Below are positions 1-9,072 of a DNA stretch of 64,000 nt, in pieces. The position numbers were made by a program, and so were the translations under genes. Position 1 is the first letter of the stretch. Each line of letters starts with the position of its first letter. Under the pieces are notes generated by a model. The model ran no database searches, was not told the origin of the DNA, and saw nothing but the letters and a program-made list of their open reading frames with translations. Where the stretch lies: positions 1-64,000 of the forward strand of contig CABDWT010000016.1 of the NCBI GenBank assembly GCA_901456055.1, in the 5' to 3' direction. The DNA is from Phytobacter ursingii (GTDB taxonomy: Bacteria > Pseudomonadota > Gammaproteobacteria > Enterobacterales > Enterobacteriaceae).

Positions 1-782
1 GTGAACAACCGGCCCATCAGTATGTCGGGCTTCGGGCTGCGGTGACAGCGTCCCACGTACCCCTGCGGCTGTGGATGGTAAGGCCGGGAAGGTCCCACCC
101 GGGTACCGTGGCGCATCAGCCACAGCTCCAGCGCGGTCCAGCTTCCTGTGGTGTCGCCCCAGGGCGCGCCGTTATCCATCGTCATCCGTTCCGGCAGACC
201 GTAACGTTCAAACACCCTCACCAGTTGCTGCCGGACGGTTGTGAGCCGTTCATCAGGACAGTGTGCGAGGCAGAGTGAGAACCGGGAATGGTCATCCAGC
301 AGGGTGAGCGGGTGGCAGCGGCCACCGGCAAAAGGAAAGTGGCCTTTAAAATCCATCTGCCAGAGCTGGTTGGGCGCGCTGTGTTCGAAGCGTCCGGAGG
401 CAGGAATGCCGGGTGTGCCTCCCGGCAGCAGACCGTGGCGGGCCATCAGGTTGTGCACGGTGCTGAACGCGGGCAGAACGTGTCCGCGGTCCTCAAGCCA
501 GCGCTTAATCTTACGGGCGCCCCAGCGTTCATGGGCGCAGTGGGCCATGCGCAGCAGGTCCGTCACACGGTCATCGGTTCGCCGGGGCGAATGGAGAGGC
601 GCACGGGAACGGTCGGCAAGACCGGCGGCACCTTCCTCAGTCCAGCGGCGAAGCCACTTGTAGCCGGTGGACGGCGAAATGTTGAAATGACGGCAGAGTG
701 CCCGGAGGTTCGCCCCGTCCTGCGAGGCGAACAGTACAAACTCAGAACGTAATGACATGGTATCTCTCGCATCCCAGGGCAT
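1..782 (-). CDS. IS481-family transposase, C-terminal part missing at window edge
   Basis: A single open frame of 260 codons runs from ATG 782 (MPWDARDTMSLRSEF) off the window edge. The N-terminal helix-turn-helix region (SPSTGYKWLRRW) is followed by the integrase core. Two catalytic Asp are visible, in QMDFKGHF and MTMDNGAPWG. At the third position the family has a motif like HPQTQGKLERFHRSLKAE; here it reads HPQPQGYVGRCHRSPKPD, so the catalytic Glu is Gly244. Several other changes (mostly to Pro) cluster in the last 25 codons, whereas the first 230 match the family well. The protein is therefore probably inactive, or this stretch is poor-quality contig-end sequence. A second in-frame ATG at 758 is the alternative start. 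Confidence 0.85.
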   Translation of the reverse strand, partial: MPWDARDTMSLRSEFVLFASQDGANLRALCRHFNISPSTGYKWLRRWTEEGAAGLADRSRAPLHSPRRTDDRVTDLLRMAHCAHERWGARKIKRWLEDRGHVLPAFSTVHNLMARHGLLPGGTPGIPASGRFEHSAPNQLWQMDFKGHFPFAGGRCHPLTLLDDHSRFSLCLAHCPDERLTTVRQQLVRVFERYGLPERMTMDNGAPWGDTTGSWTALELWLMRHGTRVGPSRPYHPQPQGYVGRCHRSPKPDILMGRLF

Positions 783-872
783 AAGCGACTCCATAAACGG
801 GTTCTTATGCCTCAGTTGTAAGTGTCCACCATGTCCCCGAACAAGCGTTCACTATGTCTCCGGACCGTACAC
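1..872 (-). mobile_element. IS481-family insertion sequence, partial
   Basis: The element extends beyond position 1. Its outer end is placed at 872: read on the minus strand it starts TGTACGGTCCGGAGACATAG, a TGT-type terminus typical of IS481 elements, followed by about 90 nt to the transposase start. The rest of the element and its target-site duplication are outside the window, so the insertion cannot be dated or bounded. It sits upstream of lysP, where E. coli has yeiE. The window may begin at a contig end, since repeated IS copies often break assemblies; that is inference. Confidence 0.8.
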
Positions 873-1060
873 CCTCAAGGGAGAGGGGATCGAGTCCTTG
901 ATTTTGTCCCTCTCCCTAAGGGTAAGGGGCATCATCCACTGCTTTACTTATAATCCGCAGGCTATCATGAAGGTCTCTAATAAGACGCGGATTGTGCCGG
1001 AAGGATGCCCTTTCGTTTGCTACAATCGCGCCTCATTTTTTGGATGGATAGCATTTTCTT
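873..1060. other. intergenic region upstream of lysP
   Basis: Non-coding, 188 bp between the IS terminus and lysP. It holds an inverted repeat (gggagaggg near 880 and ccctctccc near 911), resembling the short palindromic intergenic repeats of enterobacteria. A possible lysP -10 element (TACAAT) lies near 1021. In E. coli lysP is activated by ArgP under lysine limitation; an ArgP site cannot be assigned by eye here. Confidence 0.4.
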
Positions 1061-2530
1061 ATGGTTTCCGAAACGAATACCACACAAGCGCCCACGCTTC
1101 GCCGTGAACTCAAGGCGCGTCACCTGACGATGATCGCCATTGGCGGATCAATCGGTACAGGGTTGTTTGTCGCATCAGGGGCGACGATTTCTCAGGCAGG
1201 CCCGGGCGGAGCGCTGTTCTCCTATATCCTTATTGGTTTGATGGTCTACTTCCTGATGACCAGCCTTGGCGAACTGGCGGCGTTTATGCCGGTATCCGGT
1301 TCTTTTGCCACGTATGGCCAACAATATGTTGAAGAGGGCTTTGGTTTCGCGCTCGGCTGGAACTACTGGTACAACTGGGCGGTGACTATCGCCGTTGACC
1401 TGGTGGCTTCACAACTGGTGATGACCTGGTGGTTCCCGGATACGCCAGGCTGGATCTGGAGCGCGGTGTTCCTGTGCGTGATCTTCCTGCTCAACTACAT
1501 CTCCGTTAAGGGCTTCGGCGAAGCGGAGTACTGGTTCTCGCTCATCAAAGTGGCCACCGTTATCATCTTTATCGTCGTTGGCGTGATGATGATTGTCGGC
1601 ATTTTCAAAGGCACGCAGCCTGTGGGCTGGAGCAACTGGACGACGGGCGATGCGCCGTTTGCCGGTGGCTTTGCGGCGATGATTGGCGTGGCGATGATCG
1701 TCGGCTTCTCCTTCCAGGGGACCGAGCTTATCGGTATCGCGGCGGGGGAATCCGAAGACCCGGAAAAGAACATTCCGCGCGCGGTGCGTCAGGTGTTCTG
1801 GCGTATTCTGCTGTTCTATGTGTTCGCCATCCTGGTTATCAGCCTGATCATTCCTTATACCGATCCGAGCCTGCTGCGTAACGATGTAAAAGACATCAGC
1901 GTCAGCCCGTTCACCCTGGTCTTTCAGCATGCGGGGCTGCTGTCTGCGGCGGCGGTGATGAATGCCGTTATCCTGACTGCGGTGCTGTCGGCGGGTAATT
2001 CCGGTATGTACGCTTCTACACGTATGCTTTACACCCTGGCCTGCGACGGTAAAGCGCCGCGCATTTTCGCCAAATTGTCGAAAGGTGGTGTGCCGCGTAA
2101 TGCACTGTATGCCACCACGGTGATTGCGGGTCTGTGCTTCCTGACATCGATGTTTGGCAACCAGACCGTTTACCTGTGGCTGCTTAACACCTCCGGGATG
2201 ACGGGCTTTATCGCCTGGCTGGGTATTGCCATTAGCCATTACCGTTTCCGTCGTGGCTATGTGATGCAGGGGCACGATCTGAATAACCTGCCGTACCGTT
2301 CAGGTTTCTTCCCGCTGGGGCCGATCTTCGCATTTGTTCTGTGCCTGATCATCACCCTGGGTCAGAATTATCAGGCCTTCCTGGCCGATACCATTGACTG
2401 GGGCGCTGTGGCGGCAACCTATATTGGTATCCCGTTGTTCCTGATCATCTGGTTTGGTTACAAGCTGTCGAAAGGCACTCGCTTTGTAAGCTACAAAGAT
2501 ATGGTGTTTCCGGAACGCTTTAAGAAGTAA
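1061..2530 (+). CDS. lysP: lysine-specific permease LysP
   Basis: The protein has 489 residues, the usual length for LysP. It is an inner-membrane amino acid:proton symporter of the APC superfamily with about 12 membrane spans. The N-terminal motif LTMIAIGGSIGTGLF is the family signature in TM1. In E. coli LysP imports L-lysine and also acts as a lysine co-sensor for the CadC regulator. The ATG at 1061 gives the conserved start MVSETNTT. The gene is followed closely by a strong terminator and converges with the TonB receptor gene. Lysine specificity rests on close similarity to E. coli LysP and on synteny. Confidence 0.97.
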   Translation: MVSETNTTQAPTLRRELKARHLTMIAIGGSIGTGLFVASGATISQAGPGGALFSYILIGLMVYFLMTSLGELAAFMPVSGSFATYGQQYVEEGFGFALGWNYWYNWAVTIAVDLVASQLVMTWWFPDTPGWIWSAVFLCVIFLLNYISVKGFGEAEYWFSLIKVATVIIFIVVGVMMIVGIFKGTQPVGWSNWTTGDAPFAGGFAAMIGVAMIVGFSFQGTELIGIAAGESEDPEKNIPRAVRQVFWRILLFYVFAILVISLIIPYTDPSLLRNDVKDISVSPFTLVFQHAGLLSAAAVMNAVILTAVLSAGNSGMYASTRMLYTLACDGKAPRIFAKLSKGGVPRNALYATTVIAGLCFLTSMFGNQTVYLWLLNTSGMTGFIAWLGIAISHYRFRRGYVMQGHDLNNLPYRSGFFPLGPIFAFVLCLIITLGQNYQAFLADTIDWGAVAATYIGIPLFLIIWFGYKLSKGTRFVSYKDMVFPERFKK

Positions 2531-2561
2531 CGTGCAGGCTCTTTTGCGCTGACCAATCAAC

Positions 2562-2591
2562 AGCCCCGGCACTGTGCCGGGGCTTTTTTTT
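2562..2591 (+). terminator. rho-independent terminator of lysP
   Basis: A perfect 9-bp GC-rich stem (agccccggc / gccggggct) with a 5-nt loop is followed directly by a run of T. It lies between the convergent lysP and receptor genes. The T-run is on the + strand only, so it serves lysP. Confidence 0.9.
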
Positions 2592-2599
2592 AAGCGTTA

Positions 2600-4585
2600 T
2601 CAGAAATTATACGTTAAGCCAACGGTGTAACGGCGGCCATCAAGTACCGTGTCATAGGTGTCGTAATCAATCTGCTTGTCCAGTACGTTGTACACCCCGG
2701 CGGAGAGGAGCAGATTTTTGTTGGCGTTATAGCGCAGGCCTACATCCACCTGACTGTAAGAGGGCGTACCCTGGGACATGGAGGTACGGCTTAAGTACTC
2801 CGAGGTTTTACCGCGGAAATTCAGCCGCCCCCACAGACCCACATCCTGCGTGGCCTGCCAGTCGAGCGTGGTATTCACCATATGTTTCGGCATCTTATTA
2901 AGTGGCTTGCCGGAGAACTGACCGCTTTTCTGTTCTGATTCGGTGAAGGTGTAGTTGGCCGTCAGGTTCAGGTCACGCGTGATGTTCCAGCCGAAGGTAG
3001 ATTCAACGCCACGCATATTTGCCTTATCGACGTTAACGCGATCGCTGACAAAATCGTAGCTTACGCTGCCAATCGTACAGGCCGGATCGGCGCTACTGTT
3101 ACAGCGGCGCACTTCGGTGATTTTGTCCTTGAAATCGGTGTTAAACAGCGTAATGCCCGCGTTGAGGTTCTCATTGTTATCCCACAGCAACGCCAGCTCT
3201 TCGCTCAGGCTTTTTTCCGGTTTCAGATCGGGGTTGCCGACAATGATGCCGTTCAGACGACCACCGCCCGTCACCTGGCCCCAGCTTGCAGAAGACTGGC
3301 GCAGATCCGGGGCGCGGTAGCCTGCCGACACGCCGCCTTTAATTGTCCACTGGTCAGTCAGGTGCCAGACACCGTAGCCGCGTGGCGTCCAGTTGGTGCC
3401 GTAGTTTTCATCTTTGTCCATACGCAGGCCGCCGGTCAGCGTCACGCTGTCGAGCACCGCCCATTCATCTTCTGCAAATAGCGCCCAGCTCCAGCGGGTG
3501 AGTGTATTTAGCCCGTCCGCCGCTTCCAGTTGATTACCGTTATCGCGCAGTTTCTCATAACGATACTGCCCGCCGACTGTCAGGGTGTGGTTGCCAAGGA
3601 ATATCTGGTTCTGATTATTAAAGAGGGTGTTATACGACTTCATCTGGCGACCAGGGTTATTGGTCTCTTCCTGCTGAACGTAGCTGACGGTATTGAAATC
3701 GCTGTAATAACCGCTGTGGGTTAACGAGTAAGTGGTGTGCTCGTAGCGGCTTTCACTTTTGCTGTTGGGGGTACACACGTTGCCCCGGCAGTTCTCCGCC
3801 GCCGAAGACATACCTGGCGTGCTGTTGCGATCCTGTAATTCGCGGGCAATATCCAGATCAAAATCGTTTTTATCATCCGGGGTGAAATTGAAGGTCACGC
3901 CGCCGTTGCGCAGGCGCTGTTCGTTATAGCCGTTAAGTATTTTGTCTTCTGCGCGTCGGGACAGCAGCCCTGTGACTTTTGCGCCTAGCAGGCCATCAAT
4001 CAATGGGCCGGAAGCATAGGCGTTGGTCTGGAAGAGATCGCCGGAATCGCTGTTTTCCTGGAACGTCGCATCGCCATGAAGCGAGCCAGTCCAGCCTTTG
4101 GTATTGGACACTTTTTTGGTAATAACGTTGATAACGCCACCCATGGCGTCGGAGCCATACAGCGATGACATCGGGCCACGGATCACTTCAATACGCTCAA
4201 TGGATTCCAGCGGCGGCAACCAGCCCTGTTCGATGCCCGCGTTATCGCTGTTTGGGCGCGTGCCACGGGTGCTGATTCGTTTACCGTTGACCAAAAAGAG
4301 AGTGTATTGCGAGGCCATGCCGCGAATGCTGATATCGCTGCTGCTGCCGCCACCGGTCACCACCACGCCCGGTACATCTTTCAAGGCGTCGGTGACATCC
4401 CGATACGCTTTATCTTCAAGCTGCTGTTTAGAAATCACCGAAATAGAGGCTGGCGCGTTCTGGATTTTCTGTTCAAACCCGGTTGCGGAGACGACGACGG
4501 TGTCCTCGTCGGCCGCGAAAAGTGACGGGGGGAAGGTGGCTGCGCAGACGGCGATAGCCAACAGTTTAGCGCGAGGTAAAGTCAT
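2600..4585 (-). CDS. TonB-dependent (catecholate-type) siderophore receptor at the cirA locus
   Basis: An outer-membrane ligand-gated channel of 661 residues from ATG 4585. The signal peptide ends near LFA/ADEDTV, and the TonB box is DTVVVSA. The plug domain carries the family motifs APASISVIS, RGMASQYTLFLVNGKR and IERIEVIRGPMSSLYGSDAMGG. The barrel ends in the C-terminal motif DGRRYTVGLTYNF with terminal Phe. The position between lysP and yeiG is that of cirA, but many CirA-specific stretches differ, so it may be a diverged replacement with another ligand; I therefore give no symbol. The frame is open upstream to 4717, but MTLPRAKLLA begins a proper signal sequence. A Fur box lies upstream, so iron repression is likely. 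Confidence 0.88.
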   Translation of the reverse strand: MTLPRAKLLAIAVCAATFPPSLFAADEDTVVVSATGFEQKIQNAPASISVISKQQLEDKAYRDVTDALKDVPGVVVTGGGSSSDISIRGMASQYTLFLVNGKRISTRGTRPNSDNAGIEQGWLPPLESIERIEVIRGPMSSLYGSDAMGGVINVITKKVSNTKGWTGSLHGDATFQENSDSGDLFQTNAYASGPLIDGLLGAKVTGLLSRRAEDKILNGYNEQRLRNGGVTFNFTPDDKNDFDLDIARELQDRNSTPGMSSAAENCRGNVCTPNSKSESRYEHTTYSLTHSGYYSDFNTVSYVQQEETNNPGRQMKSYNTLFNNQNQIFLGNHTLTVGGQYRYEKLRDNGNQLEAADGLNTLTRWSWALFAEDEWAVLDSVTLTGGLRMDKDENYGTNWTPRGYGVWHLTDQWTIKGGVSAGYRAPDLRQSSASWGQVTGGGRLNGIIVGNPDLKPEKSLSEELALLWDNNENLNAGITLFNTDFKDKITEVRRCNSSADPACTIGSVSYDFVSDRVNVDKANMRGVESTFGWNITRDLNLTANYTFTESEQKSGQFSGKPLNKMPKHMVNTTLDWQATQDVGLWGRLNFRGKTSEYLSRTSMSQGTPSYSQVDVGLRYNANKNLLLSAGVYNVLDKQIDYDTYDTVLDGRRYTVGLTYNF

Positions 4586-4719
4586 TTTGTCATTCCGTTT
4601 AAATGAAGAAAAGTCCATCGGGTAAACCATGAAGACTATAAGTGTTTGTCTTTTAAGCACTCTGACGATGGAGAAGCGGAAAGATTGTGGATAAAAAGTG
4701 AATTTATGTAAATACAATT

Positions 4720-4738
4720 GATAATTGAAATCATTTGC
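4720..4738 (-). promoter_or_regulatory. putative Fur box upstream of the TonB receptor
   Basis: The 19-mer GATAATTGAAATCATTTGC matches the Fur consensus at 14 of 19 positions by eye. It lies 135-153 bp upstream of the receptor start, in an AT-rich stretch expected to hold the promoter. Iron-dependent repression is the inferred role. Confidence 0.6.
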
Positions 4739-4810
4739 ATTTGATATTTAAGGAGGGAGGAAAGCATGTTTTTTCAGACAGATAGCGGAGAATGTAAGGA
4801 ATTGTAAAGG

Positions 4811-4827
4811 GGAGGGCATCGCCCTCC
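4811..4827 (-). terminator. possible terminator hairpin after yeiG
   Basis: A perfect 7-bp inverted repeat (ggagggc atc gccctcc) just downstream of the yeiG stop. On the minus strand only a short T stretch follows, so it is a weak terminator or an mRNA-stabilising hairpin. Confidence 0.4.
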
Positions 4828-4832
4828 GGTGA

Positions 4833-5669
4833 TTATTTCAGCAGGTATTGCGCGTGGAAACGCAGATGGTCCTCTATAAACGAGGCCATAAAGTAGTAGC
4901 TGTGGTCATAGCCAGGCTGAACGCGAAGTGTGAGCGGCCAGCCGGTCTGGCGTGCGGCCTCAGCCAGCCGGGCGGGTTGCAACTGGTCTGCGAGGAACTG
5001 ATCGGCATCGCCCTGATCGATAAGCGTCGGGATTGCATCCTGACTGTGGCTGGCCATCATTAGCGCGCAGCTATCCCACGCCTGCCAGGCCGAGGTGTTG
5101 TTGCCCAGATAAGCGCTAAAGGCTTTCTGGCCCCAGGGCACCTGCGACGGGTTTACTATCGGCGCAAAGGCGGAAACGCTGGTAAAACGGCCCGGGTTTT
5201 TCAGTGCCATGATCAGCGCGCCGTGGCCACCCATTGAATGGCCGCTTATGGCGCAACGTTCGCTCACGGTAAATTGCGACTGAATCAGCGCGGGGAGTTC
5301 ATCGCGCAGATAGTCATACATGCGGTAGTGCGCCGCCCACGGTTGCTCAGTGGCGTTGAGATAAAAGCCCGCGCCTTTGCCCAGATCATAGCCATCGGCA
5401 TCGGCAACATCGTCGCCGCGCGGGCTGGTATCCGGCATCACCAGCACAATACCCAGCTCTGCCGCAACGCGCTGCGCGCCTGCTTTGGTGGTAAAGTTTT
5501 CATCTGTACAGGTCAGGCCCGATAGCCAGTACAGCACCGGCGGGGACGTTGTAGGATGCGCAGGCGGTAAAAAAATACTGAACGTCATAGTGCAATTCAG
5601 CACAGCGGAGTCGTGCCGCCAGCGTTGTTGGCGCCCCTCAAAACAGCGGTGCTCTTCAAGCAATTCCAT
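4833..5669 (-). CDS. yeiG: S-formylglutathione hydrolase YeiG
   Basis: A 278-residue esterase-D-family alpha/beta hydrolase. It hydrolyses S-formylglutathione to formate and glutathione in formaldehyde detoxification. The nucleophile elbow GHSMGG is present with Ser145, and PGYDHSYYF near the C terminus supplies the catalytic His. The length equals E. coli YeiG. The start is ATG 5669, preceded at good spacing by AAGGAG; the ATG at 5684 overlaps that Shine-Dalgarno sequence and is rejected. As in E. coli it lies next to the cirA-locus receptor, but a transporter gene separates it from folE here. Confidence 0.95.
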   Translation of the reverse strand: MELLEEHRCFEGRQQRWRHDSAVLNCTMTFSIFLPPAHPTTSPPVLYWLSGLTCTDENFTTKAGAQRVAAELGIVLVMPDTSPRGDDVADADGYDLGKGAGFYLNATEQPWAAHYRMYDYLRDELPALIQSQFTVSERCAISGHSMGGHGALIMALKNPGRFTSVSAFAPIVNPSQVPWGQKAFSAYLGNNTSAWQAWDSCALMMASHSQDAIPTLIDQGDADQFLADQLQPARLAEAARQTGWPLTLRVQPGYDHSYYFMASFIEDHLRFHAQYLLK

Positions 5670-5818
5670 GCAAGGCTCCTTCATTATTTGTTAACGGTTA
5701 AAGCGTGACAATATCCCATAATACAGATAATTCATGTGCCTGTGAGTAACTTTCACTTTCACCTCGCTGCAGCATAATGCATCATAAATTTTACTTTTTT
5801 TTAACGTCTGGAGTTTTC

Positions 5819-6946
5819 ATGGCGCTACGCATCGCGCTCTGCGGATTTATCGTGCTGGTAGTGGCAATGGGAATAGGGCGCTTTGCTTTTACGCCCCAGG
5901 TGCCGCTGATGATTCGCGATGGACAACTGACGTTAACCAGCGCCGGACTGGTTGCCGCGATGAATTACCTCGGTTATTTACTGGGCGCGTGGGATGCGAT
6001 GCGCGCGAGTAAACATATTGAGATGCGTCTGTATCTTGGCGTTGCGGGTGCTGTTGCGCTGACCTTTCTTTCGGCGCTGGCGGATAACGCCATTACGCAC
6101 GGCGCGTTGCGTCTGGTGATTGGCGCGATGAGCGGCTGGGCGATGGTACTTACCGCTGCCTGGACGAACGAGCGTCTGGCGCATTATGCCCGCCCCGGCT
6201 TGAGTGCGGCAGTATTCGCCGGACCGGGCGCAGGTATCGCCCTGAGCGGTCTCCTGGCGGTGGCGATTCAATCGCGGGCGCTCTCCTCAACGGCAGCCTG
6301 GCAGGTCTATGGCGTACTGGCGCTGGTACTGGTGGCGTTTATCGCCCGATATTTACCGCGTCCGGGCCAGTTACATCGTTCCGGTGCTCAGCCGGAACCG
6401 CTACATCTGACGACCGATCTGAAACGACTGGTCTGGAGCTACAGCCTGGCGGGGTTTGGCTACATCTTACCCGCGACCTTTCTTTCGCAAATGGCGGCGC
6501 TGCGCTTTCCCGGTAGTCTCTTTGCGCAGTTTGTCTGGCCGGTGTTTGGCGCTGCCGCCGTTGTCGGGATTGGGCTGAGTATTGCTCTGCGCCATATTGG
6601 TCACAGCCATCAGCGGCTGGCTATTGTGCTTTGGCTGCAAGGACTAGGCGTGGTGGCCTCTTGCGTATTGCCAGGAATGAGCGGGCTGGTCATTGGCGCG
6701 CTGCTGGTCGGTGGGGGTTTTCTTTGCGCGGTACAGCTATCGCTGCTGTATGGCCGCGAACTGGCGCCGAACCATACCCGGTATATGGCGGGATTATTGA
6801 CCACCGGTTATGCCGTAGGGCAATTGATTGGGCCGATGACCTCTGCGCTCTCCACCTGGCTTACGCAGCGGCTGGAACCCGCGCTGGGACTGGCCGGGCT
6901 CGCGCTCCTGGTCGGGGGTATTTTGGTCTGGAAACGGACGGCGTGA
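5819..6946 (+). CDS. YbfB/YjiJ-family MFS transporter
   Basis: An inner-membrane protein of 375 residues with about 12 hydrophobic segments. Its N-terminal signature VVAMGIGRFAFTPQVPLM is typical of the YbfB/YjiJ branch of the major facilitator superfamily. The substrate is unknown. The start is ATG 5819, with TGGAG five bases upstream; an in-frame ATG at 5777 would add a weak, poorly initiated extension. The gene lies between the divergent yeiG and folE, a junction where E. coli K-12 has no gene, so it looks like a local insertion. Confidence 0.85.
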   Translation: MALRIALCGFIVLVVAMGIGRFAFTPQVPLMIRDGQLTLTSAGLVAAMNYLGYLLGAWDAMRASKHIEMRLYLGVAGAVALTFLSALADNAITHGALRLVIGAMSGWAMVLTAAWTNERLAHYARPGLSAAVFAGPGAGIALSGLLAVAIQSRALSSTAAWQVYGVLALVLVAFIARYLPRPGQLHRSGAQPEPLHLTTDLKRLVWSYSLAGFGYILPATFLSQMAALRFPGSLFAQFVWPVFGAAAVVGIGLSIALRHIGHSHQRLAIVLWLQGLGVVASCVLPGMSGLVIGALLVGGGFLCAVQLSLLYGRELAPNHTRYMAGLLTTGYAVGQLIGPMTSALSTWLTQRLEPALGLAGLALLVGGILVWKRTA

Positions 6947-7070
6947 AAGGTACGAGCAATTTCATTAATTATCACCGTGAAGACTGGATTCTGTGCGTGA
7001 CCTCACGCACAATGATTGCTCGCTTCGTCCGTTGCATGGCGAAGATGCCACACCTGCAGGAGAATAAAAA

Positions 7071-7736
7071 ATGTCATCACTCAGTAAAGAAGCGGCTCTC
7101 GTTCATGAAGCCCTGGTTGCCCGTGGCCTTGAAACCCCGTTGCGCCCGCCTGTCGACATGGATAACGAAACCCGTAAGCGCCTGATAGCCGGTCATATGA
7201 CCGAGATTATGCAACTCCTTAATCTCGATCTGAATGATGACAGCCTGATGGAAACCCCACATCGCATCGCTAAAATGTACGTTGATGAAATTTTCTCGGG
7301 ACTGGATTATGCCAATTTCCCGAAAATCACCGTCATCGAAAATAAAATGAAAGTGGATGAGATGGTCACGGTGCGCGATATTACGCTGACCAGCACCTGT
7401 GAACACCACTTTGTTACTATCGATGGGAAGGCGACCGTCGCTTATATTCCTAAAGAGTCGGTGATTGGTCTGTCGAAAATTAACCGTATCGTGCAGTTCT
7501 TTGCCCAGCGTCCGCAGGTGCAGGAGCGTTTGACACAGCAAATTCTGACGGCGCTGCAAACGCTGCTGGGGACCAATAATGTCGCTGTGTCCATTGACGC
7601 GGTGCATTACTGCGTGAAAGCGCGCGGCATTCGTGATGCAACCAGCGCAACCACAACGACCTCGCTGGGTGGCCTGTTTAAATCCAGCCAGAACACTCGC
7701 CAGGAGTTCCTGCGCGCTGTACGTCACCACAACTAA
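7071..7736 (+). CDS. folE: GTP cyclohydrolase I FolE
   Basis: Cytosolic homodecameric zinc enzyme that converts GTP to 7,8-dihydroneopterin triphosphate and formate, the first step of folate synthesis. It has 221 residues, one fewer than E. coli FolE (a deletion near PPVDMDNE). The zinc ligands are in CEHH (Cys110, His113) and HYCVKARG (Cys181). A good Shine-Dalgarno (AGGAG) precedes ATG 7071. yeiB follows after 21 bp, as in E. coli. Confidence 0.98.
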   Translation: MSSLSKEAALVHEALVARGLETPLRPPVDMDNETRKRLIAGHMTEIMQLLNLDLNDDSLMETPHRIAKMYVDEIFSGLDYANFPKITVIENKMKVDEMVTVRDITLTSTCEHHFVTIDGKATVAYIPKESVIGLSKINRIVQFFAQRPQVQERLTQQILTALQTLLGTNNVAVSIDAVHYCVKARGIRDATSATTTTSLGGLFKSSQNTRQEFLRAVRHHN

Positions 7737-7757
7737 TTAGCCTGGAGAGCCGGATAC

Positions 7758-8918
7758 ATGGAGAGAAATGTCACGCTGGATTTTGTTCGTGGCATTGCCA
7801 TTCTTGGTATCCTGCTCCTGAATATCACGGCCTTTGGACTGCCAAAGGCGGCCTACCTTAACCCCGCCTGGAGCGGCAGTATCACCTTAAGCGATGCCTG
7901 GACATGGGCGGTGCTCGACCTGTTCGCGCAGGTGAAATTCCTCTCCCTGTTTGCGCTTTTGTTTGGCGCGGGCCTGCAAATGCTGTTACCTCGCGGCAAA
8001 CGCTGGATCCAGTCGCGTCTCACGTTGCTGGTGCTGCTGGGTTTTATTCATGCGCTGGTATTCTGGGATGGCGATATTTTGCTGGCCTACGGGCTGGTGG
8101 GGCTTATTAGCTGGCGCATGATTCGCGATGCGCAAAGTGTGAAAGCGCTGTTCAATACCGGTCTTGCCCTCTATTTGATAGGCATTGTGGTCTTGCTGTT
8201 GCTGGGGGTTATCTCCGGCAGCGCACCTAATCGCTCGTGGCTGCCGGGGCCAGCCAATATCCAGTATGAAGTCTGGTGGAAAACCACGGGCAGCATGATG
8301 GAGGCCATTGGTAATCGTGCGGACATGCTGTCCAGCGGCCTGTTGGCGCTGGGGGCGCAGTACGGCTGGGAGTTGGCCGGACTGATGCTGCTGGGCGCGG
8401 CGCTGATGCGCAGTGGCTGGCTGAAAGGGCAGTTCAGCCTGCGGCACTATCGTCGTACGGGATTGTTTCTGATAGCGCTCGGCGTTGCGATAAACCTGCC
8501 GGCTATTATTGCCCAATGGCAGCTCGGCTGGTCTTATCGCTGGTGCGCATTTATTCTGCAAGCGCCGCGTGAGCTGGGCGCACCTATTCAGGTCCTGGGA
8601 TATACCGCGATTATCTATGGTTTCTGGCCACAGCTGTGCCGGTCGCGGCTGGTCAATGCCGTGGCCTGCGTTGGGCGAATGGCGCTGAGCAATTACCTGC
8701 TGCAAACACTCATTTGTACCACCCTGTTTTATCGTTTCGGTCTGGTAATGAAGTTTGACCGCTTGCATCTGCTGGCTTTCGTTCCCCCTGTCTGGGCCGT
8801 CAATATTCTCTTCTCCGTGCTCTGGCTGCGCCGTTTCCGCCAGGGACCGATGGAATGGTTGTGGCGGCAATTAACCGCACGTGCTGCGGGGACATCATTG
8901 CCGCGCACATCCAGATAA
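7758..8918 (+). CDS. yeiB: DUF418 family inner-membrane protein YeiB
   Basis: A polytopic membrane protein of 386 residues with the DUF418 layout. The N-terminal motif is VRGIAILGILLLNI, and a conserved C-terminal block contains GRMALSNYLLQTLI. This fold is related to heparan-alpha-glucosaminide acetyltransferase-type acyltransferases, but no reaction is established for YeiB. It is probably co-transcribed with folE, 21 bp upstream, and precedes galS, as in E. coli. Confidence 0.95.
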   Translation: MERNVTLDFVRGIAILGILLLNITAFGLPKAAYLNPAWSGSITLSDAWTWAVLDLFAQVKFLSLFALLFGAGLQMLLPRGKRWIQSRLTLLVLLGFIHALVFWDGDILLAYGLVGLISWRMIRDAQSVKALFNTGLALYLIGIVVLLLLGVISGSAPNRSWLPGPANIQYEVWWKTTGSMMEAIGNRADMLSSGLLALGAQYGWELAGLMLLGAALMRSGWLKGQFSLRHYRRTGLFLIALGVAINLPAIIAQWQLGWSYRWCAFILQAPRELGAPIQVLGYTAIIYGFWPQLCRSRLVNAVACVGRMALSNYLLQTLICTTLFYRFGLVMKFDRLHLLAFVPPVWAVNILFSVLWLRRFRQGPMEWLWRQLTARAAGTSLPRTSR

Positions 8919-8948
8919 CGATCTGGATCACAATCATTAACAAAACGG

Positions 8949-8983
8949 ATGTAACCGTTTCCATTCGTGTGATGCCACTCACG
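8949..8983 (+). promoter_or_regulatory. GalR/GalS operator and CRP site upstream of galS
   Basis: The 16-mer ATGTAACCGTTTCCAT at 8949-8964 matches the gal-regulon operator consensus. TGTGATGCCACTCACG at 8968-8983 matches the CRP consensus TGTGA-N6-TCACA at all but the last base. The arrangement predicts cAMP-CRP activation and GalS autorepression of galS, as known in E. coli. Confidence 0.8.
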
Positions 8984-9072
8984 CAGCAACCTCTCGCCGA
9001 CTGAGAGAATAGCCTCCTTGCTAAACAGGGGGTATCTGTGAGCTGCCGTAATCAACATAAAGGTTGGTCCCT

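Noticed and set aside
1409-2275. 288-codon open frame antisense to lysP
   Set aside because: It is a shadow of the well-supported lysP gene; the translation is rich in His/Arg/Gln with no domain features.
7986-8870. 294-codon open frame antisense to yeiB
   Set aside because: Low-complexity Gln/His-rich translation opposite a conserved membrane protein gene.
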